Of a stretch of 64,000 nucleotides of DNA, positions 27,102-37,053 are shown piece by piece; the first letter of the stretch is position 1; each line of letters opens with the position of its first letter. The stretch spans positions 2,542,001 to 2,606,000 of the forward strand of contig NZ_CP077084.1 in NCBI RefSeq assembly GCF_014268275.3, in the 5' to 3' direction. The position numbers were made by a program, and so were the translations under genes. Source of the stretch: Pseudomonas tritici. Lineage in GTDB: Bacteria > Pseudomonadota > Gammaproteobacteria > Pseudomonadales > Pseudomonadaceae. Under the pieces are notes generated by a model. It made no database searches. It saw only the letters and a list, made by a program, of their open reading frames with translations, and was not told the origin of the DNA.

Positions 27102-28427
27102 ATGGTCAATCGTCTTCTCGGCAAATCCCTCTTCGGTTTATTAGTGGCCGGTGCCTTTGCACCCTTGGCGTACGCCGCTGATGCACCCACTTTGAACACC
27201 GGCAGCACCGCCTGGATGGTCACCGCCGCCGTGCTGGTGCTGTTCATGTGCTTGCCGGGGCTTGCGCTGTTCTACGGTGGCCTCGTCCGTGCGAAAAACA
27301 TGCTTTCGCTGTTCACCCAGTGCTTCGGCATCGCCGGGTTGGTGGGCGTGCTGTGGGTGATCTACGGCTATAGCATGGTGGTCGACACCACCGGCATGGT
27401 CGAAGGGCAGGTGACCTTCAACAGTTTTGTCGGCGGCCTCAGCCGGGCCTTCCTGGCAGGCATGACCCCGGAGAGCCTGGTGGGGGATATCCCGGAAGGG
27501 GTGTTCGTGACCTTCCAGATGACGTTCGCCATCATCACCCCGGCCCTGATCGCCGGCGCCTTTGCCGAACGCATGAAGTTCTCGGCGGCGCTGTGGTTCA
27601 TGGCGCTATGGTTCACCCTGGTGTATGCCCCGGTGGCGCATATGGTCTGGGGCGGTTCGGGGGCCTTGATGCATAACTGGGGCGTGCTCGACTTTGCCGG
27701 CGGCACCGCCGTGCATATCAATGCGGGTGTGGCCGCGCTCGCCGCGTGCCTGATCCTCGGCAAGCGCAAGGGCTATCAGAACACGCCGATGCCTGCGCAT
27801 AACCTCAGCCTGACCATGGCCGGCGCGGCGATGCTCTGGGTCGGTTGGTTCGGCTTCAATATCGGCTCCGGCGGCGGCCTCAGCGGCACCTCGGGCATCG
27901 TCATGCTCAACACTCAGTTGGGCGCCTGCGCCGGGATTCTCGGCTGGATGTTCACTGAGTGGTTCAAGGTCGGCAAGCCCAGCGCCCTTGGCCTGGCCAG
28001 CGGTGCATTGGCGGGGTTGGTGGGGATTACCCCGGCGTGCGCTTATGTCGGTGTCGGCGGTGCATTGGCCATCGGCTTGCTGTGCGGGGTGTTCTGCTAC
28101 CTGAGCGTGACCGTGTTGAAGCGCCGCTTCGGCTACGACGACAGCCTCGATGTGTTCGGCTTGCACGGCATCGGCGGCATGATCGGCGCGGTGTTGACCG
28201 GCGTATTCTGCGTGCCGTCCATGGGGGGGCTGGTGGAAGGCGTGACCATGGGCGGTCAGGTGGTGGCGCAAATCAAGGGCGTACTGTTGACCACGGTGTA
28301 TTGCTTTGTGGTCAGTTGGATCATCCTCAAGGTGGTCAATGCGCTGGTCGGTCTGCGTGCCCATGAATCGGTGGAAGAGATGGGGCTGGACCTCGCCGAG
28401 CATAACGAGCGGGCTTACAACCACTGA
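27102..28427 (+). CDS. amt: Ammonium/methylammonium transporter
   Basis: The 441-residue Amt-family channel has a cleavable signal sequence (AYA-AD near residue 26), about 11 transmembrane segments and typical motifs (FYGGLVRAKNMLS, WGGSGALMHNWG, GWFGFNIGSGG, FGLHGIGGMIGA). Amt proteins carry ammonium and also methylammonium, so it may supply methylamine for GmaS or recover ammonium. It is codirectional with gmaS-mgsABC, but a REP element intervenes. The ATG at 27102 follows GCAGGAG; the upstream in-frame extension runs through the repeat. Confidence 0.93.
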   Translation: MVNRLLGKSLFGLLVAGAFAPLAYAADAPTLNTGSTAWMVTAAVLVLFMCLPGLALFYGGLVRAKNMLSLFTQCFGIAGLVGVLWVIYGYSMVVDTTGMVEGQVTFNSFVGGLSRAFLAGMTPESLVGDIPEGVFVTFQMTFAIITPALIAGAFAERMKFSAALWFMALWFTLVYAPVAHMVWGGSGALMHNWGVLDFAGGTAVHINAGVAALAACLILGKRKGYQNTPMPAHNLSLTMAGAAMLWVGWFGFNIGSGGGLSGTSGIVMLNTQLGACAGILGWMFTEWFKVGKPSALGLASGALAGLVGITPACAYVGVGGALAIGLLCGVFCYLSVTVLKRRFGYDDSLDVFGLHGIGGMIGAVLTGVFCVPSMGGLVEGVTMGGQVVAQIKGVLLTTVYCFVVSWIILKVVNALVGLRAHESVEEMGLDLAEHNERAYNH

Positions 28428-28457
28428 TCATCCGATTGCATGAATGCAGGTCAATAA

Positions 28458-28545
28458 TGTGGGAGCGGGCTTGCTCGCGAAGGCCGTGGATCAGCCAAAT
28501 GCATAGGCTGACTGACACGCCTTCGCGAGCAAGCCCGCTCCCACA
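28458..28545. repeat. REP-type inverted repeat between amt and folD copy 2
   Basis: Perfect 27-bp inverted arms (28458-28484 and 28519-28545) start with TGTGGGAGCGGGC. They lie between convergent genes, so the element may terminate both transcripts. Confidence 0.85.
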
Positions 28546-28562
28546 TGGGGTTTGTATCAGGC

Positions 28563-29525
28563 TCAGACTGCCGCCAGTACCTGGGGCAAGGCGGCGCGCT
28601 GCAACTGCGCAGCCACCAGCGTGTTCTTCAGCAAGTAGGCAATCGTCATCGGCCCCACACCGCCGGGCACCGGCGTGATTGCGCTGGCCACGGTGCGTGC
28701 GCTGGCGTAATCCACATCCCCCACCAACCGCGTACCGGTCTCGGTCGTGATGCGGTTGATCCCCACGTCGATCACCACCGCGCCAGGCTTGAGCCAACGG
28801 GCATTGATCAACTGCGGTCGGCCCACGGCGGCGACGACGATGTCGGCCAAACGGCACAAGGCCGGTGCATCGACGCTGCGCGAGTGCACCACGCTGACCG
28901 AGCAGTTGGCTTGCAACAGCAAGGTCGCCATGGGCTTGCCGACAATGTTCGAACGACCGATCACCACCGCGTGCAAGCCGCTCAAGTCGCCGCAGGTTTC
29001 GTGCAGCAGGCGCATGCAGCCGCTGGGTGTGCAGGGCGTGAGCACCTCGATGCCTTGCACCAGGCCGCCGACGTTTTCGCGGTGGAAGCCATCCACATCC
29101 TTGATCGGGTCGATCGCGTGGATCACCGCCGCTTCGTCGATCTGCGCCGGCAGCGGCAATTGCACCAGGATGCCGTTGACCGATGTGTCGGCATTCAACT
29201 GGGCAAGCAGGTCCAGCACCTGCGCCTGGCTGGCATCCTCCGGCAGCCGGTATTCCAGGGAGCGAATCCCGACGTCCTTGGCCCGCAGCAGTTTATTGCG
29301 CACGTAGACGTGGCTGGCCGGGTCGTCGCCCACCAGCAATACTGCCAGGGCCGGGTAGATCTGCTGTGAGGCAAGCAGCAGGACCTCTTCGCGAACCTCG
29401 TCGAGCACCAGGGCAGAGATGGCCTTGCCGTCAATATCGCGGGCAAGCGTGGGGAGAGAACTGGTCAAAAGCGTCACCGTTGTCTGGGGAATCAAGGCGC
29501 TGAGGGATAAGAATCCCTCAGCCAT
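28563..29525 (-). CDS. folD: Methylene-THF dehydrogenase/cyclohydrolase FolD (copy 2)
   Basis: This second FolD has 320 residues in the longest frame. Motifs are [23 protein letters not shown] and PGGVGPMT, with YVRNK as the catalytic lysine region. It has an N-terminal extension of about 25 residues compared with copy 1, so a GTG at 29477 may be the true start. It is the last gene of the leftward dmm-tmm-tdm operon, 16 bp after the permease. It would oxidise the methylene-THF made by Tdm and the GcvT-like protein, working with purU copy 2. Confidence 0.9.
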   Translation of the reverse strand: MAEGFLSLSALIPQTTVTLLTSSLPTLARDIDGKAISALVLDEVREEVLLLASQQIYPALAVLLVGDDPASHVYVRNKLLRAKDVGIRSLEYRLPEDASQAQVLDLLAQLNADTSVNGILVQLPLPAQIDEAAVIHAIDPIKDVDGFHRENVGGLVQGIEVLTPCTPSGCMRLLHETCGDLSGLHAVVIGRSNIVGKPMATLLLQANCSVSVVHSRSVDAPALCRLADIVVAAVGRPQLINARWLKPGAVVIDVGINRITTETGTRLVGDVDYASARTVASAITPVPGGVGPMTIAYLLKNTLVAAQLQRAALPQVLAAV

Positions 29526-29541
29526 AGGCAGGCCAGAAGGC

Positions 29542-31221
29542 TCAGGCTACCAGTTGATGGCAGGCATACACCACCAGCACACCGGCGACCAGCGTGGCAT
29601 AGGGCAGCCAGCCGGCGCGGCGTTGCCCGTCATCGGCCTGTATATACAGGTCAGTGAGCATGGCGGCGGGGAAGCGGCCCTTGTCCTGCACATAGTGGCG
29701 GTAGCAGAACACCGGCAGGATCAGCAGCGCCAGCAACAAACCGGTGACCAGCGTGCCCGCGCCCCAGATGTCCGCGCCCAGGCCCATGCAGGCCAGGTTG
29801 ACGAAACTCAGCACGCCGCCGGCCGCCAGCAGCACGGTGGGGGCTTTGTACGGGCGCACCCAGTCGGGACGGTCCAGGCGGTGGATCCAGCCGGCATTGA
29901 GGTTGAGGAAGTTGAAGATGATGTAGCTGACGTTTGAAGCCGCAAGCACGAATACATAGTCCGACATCAGCAACAGCAGCAGGTTGAACGACAGGTCGGT
30001 CCACATCGCCGCCGTCGGCGCGCCATGTTCGTTGGTGCGCCCCAGGTACTTGGGCAGCCAACCGTCCACCGACGCCTGGTACAACGTTCGCGACGAGCCG
30101 GACATCGAGGTCATGATCGCCAGCAACGTCGCCAGCACCAGCATGATCAATACGATATTGGCCACCACCTTGCCGCCGCCAATGCTGTCGGCCATCACCT
30201 GGCCAACGCCCATGCCGCTGTAGATCGCCGGCGAAAGCAGGCCGCTGTACACCGCGGGCGTGACGACTGCGCCGCTGCCATCGAGCACCGCTGGCGTCAC
30301 CAGCTGCCCCAGCCCGAGGCTGCCTTGAAACGCCAGCGGCACCAGGGTGAACACCAGGATGCACAGCAGGCCGGCGTAGAAAATCGCCTTGAAGGTGTCG
30401 CGCTTGGGGTCCTTGAACTCGCGGGTGTAGCACACCGCCGTTTCAAACCCGTAGGTGGACCACGCCGCCATGAACAGCCCGCCGGCCATCAATGACCAGC
30501 CGGACATATCCCATGGCCCATCGATGACTTGCCCGGCTGCGTCATGGGCCAAGGGGAACAGCGGCAGGAAGTTGGCCTGGGTCGCATCCCCGGTGAACAA
30601 CGGCACCACGCCCACCAGCAGCAGCGGAATCAGCGAGGTCACGCCGAGCACCAAGGTCAGGCGCGCCGAGCGCAGGATGCCGCCATGCTGCACGGCAAAC
30701 ACCGTGAGCAGAATCAGCAGGCCAATACCGAACGTCGCGTTGATGCGCAACGACAGACCGCTTTTCACCCAGCCCAGGTCCAGCAGGGTCAGTTGCCAGG
30801 TGTTGATCAACGCATCGGCGGGAAACAGCGCCGTGAGGATATACCCCGCCGCCAGCCCCGAACCGATGGACAGCACCGGTGACCAAGCCAGCCAGTTGCA
30901 CCACACCGACACCGGGGCGATCAGCTTGCTGTAGCGCACCCACGCCACCGCGCCGTACACCGAGGCGCCGCCGGATTTGTGCGGGAACAGCCCCGCGATC
31001 TCGGCGTAGGTGAAGGCCTGGATAAACCCGAACAGGATCGACACGATCCACACGATCCACGCCGGTTTGCCCACCGTGGCGGCAATCGCACCGATGGAGA
31101 ACAGCACCAGCGCGGGTACGCCACTGGCGACCCAGAATGCCCCGCGCCAATCGATCTTGCGGTGCAGGCTGCCCACCGAGCCGGCAGCCTGCGGTACAGC
31201 CTCGAACGTCGTCGCTTCCAT
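29542..31221 (-). CDS. APC-family permease in methylated-amine operon
   Basis: The 559-residue protein is an amino acid-polyamine-organocation transporter with about 12-13 transmembrane helices, [14 protein letters not shown] at helix 1 and a long [20 protein letters not shown] cytoplasmic loop. It lies between tdm and folD in the trimethylamine operon. The likely cargo is trimethylamine, TMAO, dimethylamine or methylamine, or an amino acid made from them; sequence alone does not decide. It follows tdm by 74 bp. Confidence 0.8.
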   Translation of the reverse strand: MEATTFEAVPQAAGSVGSLHRKIDWRGAFWVASGVPALVLFSIGAIAATVGKPAWIVWIVSILFGFIQAFTYAEIAGLFPHKSGGASVYGAVAWVRYSKLIAPVSVWCNWLAWSPVLSIGSGLAAGYILTALFPADALINTWQLTLLDLGWVKSGLSLRINATFGIGLLILLTVFAVQHGGILRSARLTLVLGVTSLIPLLLVGVVPLFTGDATQANFLPLFPLAHDAAGQVIDGPWDMSGWSLMAGGLFMAAWSTYGFETAVCYTREFKDPKRDTFKAIFYAGLLCILVFTLVPLAFQGSLGLGQLVTPAVLDGSGAVVTPAVYSGLLSPAIYSGMGVGQVMADSIGGGKVVANIVLIMLVLATLLAIMTSMSGSSRTLYQASVDGWLPKYLGRTNEHGAPTAAMWTDLSFNLLLLLMSDYVFVLAASNVSYIIFNFLNLNAGWIHRLDRPDWVRPYKAPTVLLAAGGVLSFVNLACMGLGADIWGAGTLVTGLLLALLILPVFCYRHYVQDKGRFPAAMLTDLYIQADDGQRRAGWLPYATLVAGVLVVYACHQLVA

Positions 31222-31295
31222 CTTCGTATTCCCATGTCTGAATAGCGGTTAGGTTGGGGCAGTCAAAATGCGCTGGCACTCCCGTTTCGGGACGA

Positions 31296-33608
31296 TCAGC
31301 TGCGCACCCGGCTTTTGTCCGGGTCGTAGAAAATCGCGGCGCTGACCGTGGCGCTGATGCGCTTCTGCAGGCCATCGACTTTGCCGATCTCAAGTTCAGT
31401 GCCGGGCTCGGCGCAGCTCACGTCGACCCGGCACAGCGCGATATTGCTGGCCAGCAGCGGTGAGCGGCAGGCACTGGTGATTACCCCGACCTGGGCGCGG
31501 CCCTGGTACACCGGGTCGCCGTGGTGGGCGACCTCATTGCCGCTCAGGTGCAGGCCGACCAGTTTGTGGCTGGGGTGGGCGCTGCGCCGTAGCAGGGCGT
31601 CGCGACCGATAAAGTCATCCGTCTTGCTCTTGAGCGGCACGCTGAAACCGATACCGGCCTCGAACGGATCGGTCTGGTCGCTGAACTCGTAGCCGGCGAA
31701 AATCAGCCCGGCTTCGATGCGCAGCAGGTCCAGCGCTTCCAGGCCCAGGGGCACCAGGCCCAAGGGTTGGCCGAGTTGCCAGATGCGGTCCCAGACCTGT
31801 ACGGCGTCTTCGGGCTGGCACCACACCTCAAAGCCCAGTTCGCCGGTGTAGCCGGTGCGCGAAATCATCAACGGGCAGCCGTCGAAACCGTCCAGCCGAC
31901 CGACCAGGAAGCGAAACCAGCCGAGGGTCTCCACACTCGGTTGCGTGGGCGGCGTCCAGACCATCTGCTTGAGCAGCTCGCGACTCAGCGGCCCTTGCAC
32001 CGCCAGGTTGTGAATGTGCTCACTGGCCGACTTGACCCACACCTTCATGCCCAGTTTCTGTGCCTGCTCGCGCAACCACACGCCGGCGTAGTCTTCGCCG
32101 CAGATCCAGCGGAAGTTGTCCGGGCCCAGGCGCAGCAGGGTGCCGTCGTCGAGCATGCCGCCGTGGGCGTGACACATCGCCGAATACACCACCTGGCCCA
32201 CCGCCAGGCGCCGTACGTCGCGGGTCAGGCAGTACTGCAACAGGGCTTCTGCGTCGGGGCCGATGATTTCGAATTTGCGCAGGGCGGTCAGGTCCATCAC
32301 CGCCACCCGTTCGCGGCAACCGAGGTATTCCTCAGTCACGCCGTAACCGTCGTAGCGCAGCGGCAGCCACCAATTGCGGTAGTCGGTGAAGCTGCCGGTG
32401 AGGGCGCGGGTGCGTGAGTGGAACGCGGACTCACGGGTGAGGATCGGGTCGGCATCCGCCGTGGTTCGAGTGCTCATGGCGATGGAAAAACGCTCCTTCT
32501 CGCTGTAGATGCGGACATGGATATCGGTCGGGTTCCAGCCGTTGGCCGGGTCAATGTCATCCGGGCACGAGGTACTGCCGCACAGCAGGTCGTTCATTGC
32601 CCGCAGCAGCACGTAATCGCCGGGCCGCGACCAGGGTTCATCCAGGGTCATCTGCTGGTGCGCATCGATGCCGGTGTTGAAGAAGAAATTGATCGCCGGC
32701 CAGCCGTTGCGCGCCTGCACGCCATGGGGCGCAAGGACGCGGCTGAGGTTGTCGCTGCAGTTGTCGTGCCCGAAATAGCCATGGGTTTCGTAGTAGCGCG
32801 CCGCGCAGGCCAGGGCGAATGAATCGTGGCGCCCGACTGTGTCTTGCACCACCTCCAGCATCGGTTGCATATGGCGGTCGAAAAACTTCGAGAACAGCCC
32901 CGGTGCCGGGTAGGCGCTGCCGTTGAGCGTACGTGTGACGGTCTGGTCCAGGTCCAGCTCCACGCCGCGATCCAGGGCGCGACGGTCGAGGGCGACGAAG
33001 TCCGAACACTGGCGGCCCGCCACGTCCAGCACCTGGATGTACTGCCCCTTGGCGACGGTGTAGCTGCGCGCCGTACCCGCTCTCAGGGTGAATTCGTCCA
33101 GCACGTCGCCCAACGGCTCGGGCAGGGCGGGCACCAGCAGCGGCGACGGGTTGGCCCGCGTCACTATCAGGCGCAGCTCGCTGGGCCGGTATTGCCGGTC
33201 GACGGCCGTAGCCTCGGCGGGTGCGGCGACAATCACCAGCAGCGCGTCCTCGGCGACAAACTGTCGGCTGTGGCCGGGCGGGCTGTCGGCGTCCCATAGC
33301 GAGGCGGCCAGCGGCAATGCCTGTGCGTCGATGCCGCGCCGCTGGAGCGCCTGGCCGATACGCCCAGGCACACGGCAAGCCGTTGACGCGTTCAGCCCCC
33401 AGCTTGCCAGGGCGCTGCGACCGCCAGCGTCGAGGGCCAGCAGTGTGCAGGTTTGCCGGCCTTCGACGTCGATCACTTGCAGGCCGTCGCCGGGTTGCAA
33501 GTCGACCAGGGTCACACCGCCGGCGGCCACGCGGTAGCGTTCCAGGTTCGGCGCGCGGGCAAACAGCCCGGGCTCTCGGGGATGGGAAACACGGGGTGCA
33601 TTCATCAT
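31296..33608 (-). CDS. tdm: Trimethylamine N-oxide demethylase Tdm (DUF1989 + GcvT fusion)
   Basis: The 770-residue protein fuses an N-terminal DUF1989 region (about 1-385) to a C-terminal GcvT/aminomethyltransferase-like folate-binding domain (about 400-770, RTGYTGELGFEVW). This architecture is that of Tdm, which splits TMAO into dimethylamine and formaldehyde, the latter captured by THF. Cysteines in GHDNCSDN and CGSTSCPDD of the N-terminal domain are plausible zinc ligands. It overlaps the end of tmm by one base, and the substrate flow Tmm to Tdm is direct. Confidence is high because both the fusion and its neighbour are specific to this pathway. Confidence 0.9.
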   Translation of the reverse strand: MMNAPRVSHPREPGLFARAPNLERYRVAAGGVTLVDLQPGDGLQVIDVEGRQTCTLLALDAGGRSALASWGLNASTACRVPGRIGQALQRRGIDAQALPLAASLWDADSPPGHSRQFVAEDALLVIVAAPAEATAVDRQYRPSELRLIVTRANPSPLLVPALPEPLGDVLDEFTLRAGTARSYTVAKGQYIQVLDVAGRQCSDFVALDRRALDRGVELDLDQTVTRTLNGSAYPAPGLFSKFFDRHMQPMLEVVQDTVGRHDSFALACAARYYETHGYFGHDNCSDNLSRVLAPHGVQARNGWPAINFFFNTGIDAHQQMTLDEPWSRPGDYVLLRAMNDLLCGSTSCPDDIDPANGWNPTDIHVRIYSEKERFSIAMSTRTTADADPILTRESAFHSRTRALTGSFTDYRNWWLPLRYDGYGVTEEYLGCRERVAVMDLTALRKFEIIGPDAEALLQYCLTRDVRRLAVGQVVYSAMCHAHGGMLDDGTLLRLGPDNFRWICGEDYAGVWLREQAQKLGMKVWVKSASEHIHNLAVQGPLSRELLKQMVWTPPTQPSVETLGWFRFLVGRLDGFDGCPLMISRTGYTGELGFEVWCQPEDAVQVWDRIWQLGQPLGLVPLGLEALDLLRIEAGLIFAGYEFSDQTDPFEAGIGFSVPLKSKTDDFIGRDALLRRSAHPSHKLVGLHLSGNEVAHHGDPVYQGRAQVGVITSACRSPLLASNIALCRVDVSCAEPGTELEIGKVDGLQKRISATVSAAIFYDPDKSRVRS

Positions 33609-34975
33609 CAGCCGACCGACTTGATGGGGGTCGTGGGCTCTCCCAAGTAGGCCGCCATCGAGTCATCCAGGGCCTGCAACCAAGGCGTGTGGTGCGGCGG
33701 CGACTGGGTGCCGGTCATCAGCGAGCGATAGGACTTGTCGCGATAGCCCATGATGTTTTCCGCCTTGTCGTGCTTCCAGTGCAGAAAGGTTTCGTTGACG
33801 GCGGCGATGTCGAAACTCGGGTAGTCGGTGGCGTCCACCAGTTGCTGGATGTAGGCGCCCTGGTACTCGAACATCTGCTGGTTGGTTTCCAGGGCCTGTT
33901 CCCGTGCGTGCCACGCTTGGCTGTCGGCGACCATGTCAGCGTGGCCGGGCAGTGGTATGCGCCCGAGGATCACATCGCGGGCATACCAGGCCTGGGCGTC
34001 GAACATGTTGAAGGAGTACCACTGGTCCTGCATGCCCAAGTAGATCAGGCGGGGGTTGGGTTCCCAGAACACGCCCTTGTAGAGGTTCATCGGCCACAGG
34101 CGGTTTTCGGTCTTGAGGCTCAGTTCGTCCGGCAGGAACGGGAAGTGGTGCTTGTAGCCGGTGCACAGGATCACCGCGTCGATGTGCTTGCTGCTGCCAT
34201 CCACAAAGTAGGCGCGGTTGTTTTCCAGGCGCTGGAGCAGCGGTTTTTCTTCCCAGTTATCCGGCCAGGCATAGCCCATGGGCGCGCTGCGGTAGCAACT
34301 GGTGATGCTGCGCGCGCCGTACTTGTAGCATTGCGAGCCGATGTCCTCGGCCGAATAGCTGCTGCCGATAATCAGCAGGTCCTTGTCCTTGAACTCCAGC
34401 GCCTCGCGAAAATCGTGGGCATGCAGGATGCGCCCGGCGAACTGTTCGAAGCCTTCGAAGTACGGCACCTTGGGCGTGGAGAAGTGGCCGCAGGCGTTGA
34501 TCACGTAGTCGAATGCTTCGCAGGTCAAGGTGTCGCTGGTGTAGTCGTGGGCGTAGACGGTGAAGCGCTGGCTCTGTTCGTCGAAGGTGACTTGGCGCAC
34601 CACGTTGTTGAAGCGAATGTAGTCGCGCACGCCGGCCTTTTCCACGCGGCCCTTGATGTAGTCCCAGAGCACTTCACGCGGCGGGTAGGAACCGATGGGC
34701 CGGCCGAAGTGCTCTTCGAAGGTGTAGTCGGCAAACTCCAGGCATTCCTTGGGGCCGTTGGACCACAGGTAGCGGTACATGCTGCCGTGCACCGGCTCGC
34801 CGTTCTCGTCGAGGCCGGTGCGCCAGGTGTAGTTCCACATACCGCCCCAGTCCTGCTGTTTCTCGAAGCACACCAGTTCGGGGATGGCGGCGCCTTTGTC
34901 GCGGGCCGACTGGAAGGCGCGAAGTTGCGCCAGGCCGCACGGGCCGGCGCCGATGATTGCAACACGTAGGGTCAT
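33608..34975 (-). CDS. tmm: Trimethylamine monooxygenase Tmm (flavin monooxygenase)
   Basis: The 455-residue flavin-containing monooxygenase has the FAD loop ([12 protein letters not shown] at 6-17), the NADPH-binding loop ([12 protein letters not shown]) and an FMO identifying stretch ending in [17 protein letters not shown]. The downstream [11 protein letters not shown] is also typical. Tmm oxidises trimethylamine to TMAO with NADPH and oxygen in the cytoplasm. The adjacent tdm and dmm genes separate it from generic FMOs or Baeyer-Villiger enzymes. It starts 20 bp after purU copy 2. Confidence 0.92.
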   Translation of the reverse strand: MTLRVAIIGAGPCGLAQLRAFQSARDKGAAIPELVCFEKQQDWGGMWNYTWRTGLDENGEPVHGSMYRYLWSNGPKECLEFADYTFEEHFGRPIGSYPPREVLWDYIKGRVEKAGVRDYIRFNNVVRQVTFDEQSQRFTVYAHDYTSDTLTCEAFDYVINACGHFSTPKVPYFEGFEQFAGRILHAHDFREALEFKDKDLLIIGSSYSAEDIGSQCYKYGARSITSCYRSAPMGYAWPDNWEEKPLLQRLENNRAYFVDGSSKHIDAVILCTGYKHHFPFLPDELSLKTENRLWPMNLYKGVFWEPNPRLIYLGMQDQWYSFNMFDAQAWYARDVILGRIPLPGHADMVADSQAWHAREQALETNQQMFEYQGAYIQQLVDATDYPSFDIAAVNETFLHWKHDKAENIMGYRDKSYRSLMTGTQSPPHHTPWLQALDDSMAAYLGEPTTPIKSVG

Positions 34976-34995
34976 GAGCGTGCCTCCTGAAGGGT

Positions 34996-35862
34996 TCAGC
35001 GAAAGATCACTGTCTTGTCCTGGTTGATGAACACCCGGTGTTCCAGGTGGTATTTCAGGGCTTTGGAAAGGGCTACGGTTTCGGTGTCACGGCCGATGGC
35101 GACCAGCGAGTCGGGCAAGTGGGTATGGTCGACGCGCTGGATTTCCTGCTCGATGATCGGGCCCTCATCCAAGTCGCTGGTGACGTAGTGGGCGGTGGCG
35201 CCGATCAGCTTGACGCCTCGGTCATAGGCCTGGTGGTAGGGCTTGGCGCCCTTGAAACCGGGCAGGAACGAGTGGTGGATATTGATCGCCCGGCCCGACA
35301 GTTGCTGGCAGAGGCCGTCGGACAGGATCTGCATGTAGCGCGCGAGCACCACCAGGTCGGTCTGGGTGTCTTCGACGATGCGCATCAGCTCGGCTTCCTG
35401 GCTGGCCTTGGTGTCCTGGGTGATCGGCAGGTAGATGAAACGAATGCCTTCGCGCTCGGCCATCGCCCGCAGGTCCAGGTGGTTGGAGACCACGGCGGTG
35501 ATGTGCATGTCCATCTCGCCCTTGCGGTGGCGGTAGAGCAGGTCGGTGAGGCAGTGGTCGAACTTGCTGACCATCAGCAGCACGCGGGTCGGTTGGCGTG
35601 AGCTGAACAACTGCCAGTGCATGTCGAAGCCACCGGCGAGGTCGCCGAGGCCGTTGCGCAGGGCACCGATGTCGCCGCTCACGCCGGTGTTGAAACGGAA
35701 CACCGCGCGCATGAAAAACTGCCCGGTGAACTCGTCGTCGAACTGCGCCAGCTCGCTGATGTAGCACTGCTGTTGGGCCAGGCACGCGCTGATCGCGGCG
35801 ACAATCCCGGACGCCGCCGGGCAGGTGATCTTGAGGATGTAATGTTCGCGTGAGGCGTCCAT
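34996..35862 (-). CDS. purU: Formyltetrahydrofolate deformylase PurU (copy 2)
   Basis: The 288-residue PurU closely resembles copy 1 (identical [17 protein letters not shown] and [21 protein letters not shown] segments) and has the same ACT plus hydrolase layout. In this operon it would regenerate THF consumed by Tdm and by the GcvT-like subunit, releasing formate. No formate dehydrogenase is seen in the window. It lies 30 bp after the GcvT-like gene and 20 bp before tmm. Confidence 0.93.
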   Translation of the reverse strand: MDASREHYILKITCPAASGIVAAISACLAQQQCYISELAQFDDEFTGQFFMRAVFRFNTGVSGDIGALRNGLGDLAGGFDMHWQLFSSRQPTRVLLMVSKFDHCLTDLLYRHRKGEMDMHITAVVSNHLDLRAMAEREGIRFIYLPITQDTKASQEAELMRIVEDTQTDLVVLARYMQILSDGLCQQLSGRAINIHHSFLPGFKGAKPYHQAYDRGVKLIGATAHYVTSDLDEGPIIEQEIQRVDHTHLPDSLVAIGRDTETVALSKALKYHLEHRVFINQDKTVIFR

Positions 35863-35892
35863 CGAAGGCTCCTGAATTCGGTGAAGGAAGGC

Positions 35893-37023
35893 TCAGCCCT
35901 TGGCCGTGCGCTTGGTTTTTTGCGGGTCGTCGAAGGGCAGGGCGTGGGTGCTGGCGCTGACCTCAAGGCTGCCGCGAACCTGCAAGGCAATACCGGGTTC
36001 GGAACAGGCGACGCTCATGCGCGCGATGGCCATCGAGCGTTTGCTCAGGCGCGAATACATGCCGCAGGTGATCACGCCGACTTGCTGGTTGCCTTGCCAC
36101 AAGGTGTCGCCAGCCTCGGCGGCGCGGACGCCCTCAAGCAGCACGCCGGTGATCTTGAAACGCTCCTGGCCGCGCAGGCGCAGGTGTTCTTCGGCGCCAC
36201 GGAAGGCGTGCTTGCCAGGGGAAACGGTGAAGTCCAGGCCCATTTCCCAGAGGGTGTCGCCGGCCTTCTGGTCGGCGAAGGGGTACATCTGCGAGTTGTC
36301 GTAAGGGAAGAACATCAGCGAGCTTTCCACCCGCAGCCAGTCCAGGGCGGTGAAGGCGCAGGGGATGATCCCCAGGCTCGCCCCTTGTTCAAGAATGCTG
36401 TCCCACAGGAACGGCGCATCGGCGGCCTTGCAGAAAATCTCGTAGCCGCGCTCGCCGGTGTAGCCGGTGCGGGAGATCATCACCGGGCGGTCGAACAGGC
36501 GGGTTTGCAGGTGATGGAAGTACGCCAGTTGGCGGATGCCGGGCACGTGTTCGGCGAGGAAATCCACCGCCAAAGGACCTTGCAGCGACAGGTCGTGCAG
36601 GTCGTCATCGAACAGCACCGCCACTTGCCGGCCCTGGGCCGAGCGCACGAGCATTTCATGCCCGGTGCCAGCGCCATGCACCACCATGAACGCATTCGGA
36701 CCGGTGCGATAGACGATGCAGTCATCGACGAACTTGCCGTCCTCGTCGAGCATCGAGGCATACACCGATTTGCCGGGGTAGAGCTTGGCAATGTCGCGGG
36801 TGGTGGCCCACTGCAACAGGCTCTCGGCGTGGGGTCCCACGTAGTGGACTTTTTTCAGCCCCGACACGTCCATCAGTCCGGCGCGGGTGCGGATCGCCTG
36901 GTGGTGGTCGGCGAGGTCGCTGCTGTAGGTCCAGGCAGTGCCCATGCCGTTCCAGTCTTCGAGATTCGAGCCGAGGGCGCGGTGCCGTTCGGCCAATGCA
37001 GAAATACGCCATGAGTGGGTCAT
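35893..37023 (-). CDS. dmmD: GcvT-like THF-dependent methyltransferase of dimethylamine oxidation (DmmD type)
   Basis: The 376-residue protein has the aminomethyltransferase fold (MDVSGLKKVHYVGP near 51-64, MISRTGYTGERGYEIF near 180-195). It is not the glycine cleavage T protein of a gcv operon, since gcvH and gcvP are absent. In dmmDABC clusters a GcvT-like protein accompanies dimethylamine monooxygenase and transfers the released formaldehyde to THF. The subunit letter follows my memory of that nomenclature. It sits 30 bp after the DUF3445 gene. Confidence 0.8.
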   Translation of the reverse strand: MTHSWRISALAERHRALGSNLEDWNGMGTAWTYSSDLADHHQAIRTRAGLMDVSGLKKVHYVGPHAESLLQWATTRDIAKLYPGKSVYASMLDEDGKFVDDCIVYRTGPNAFMVVHGAGTGHEMLVRSAQGRQVAVLFDDDLHDLSLQGPLAVDFLAEHVPGIRQLAYFHHLQTRLFDRPVMISRTGYTGERGYEIFCKAADAPFLWDSILEQGASLGIIPCAFTALDWLRVESSLMFFPYDNSQMYPFADQKAGDTLWEMGLDFTVSPGKHAFRGAEEHLRLRGQERFKITGVLLEGVRAAEAGDTLWQGNQQVGVITCGMYSRLSKRSMAIARMSVACSEPGIALQVRGSLEVSASTHALPFDDPQKTKRTAKG

Positions 37024-37053
37024 GTGAGGTTCCTTGTCGTAGAAGAGGGGGCG

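Noticed and set aside
25592..27247. 551-codon minus-strand frame opposite mgsC
   Set aside because: Antisense shadow; mgsC has unbroken family motifs on the plus strand.
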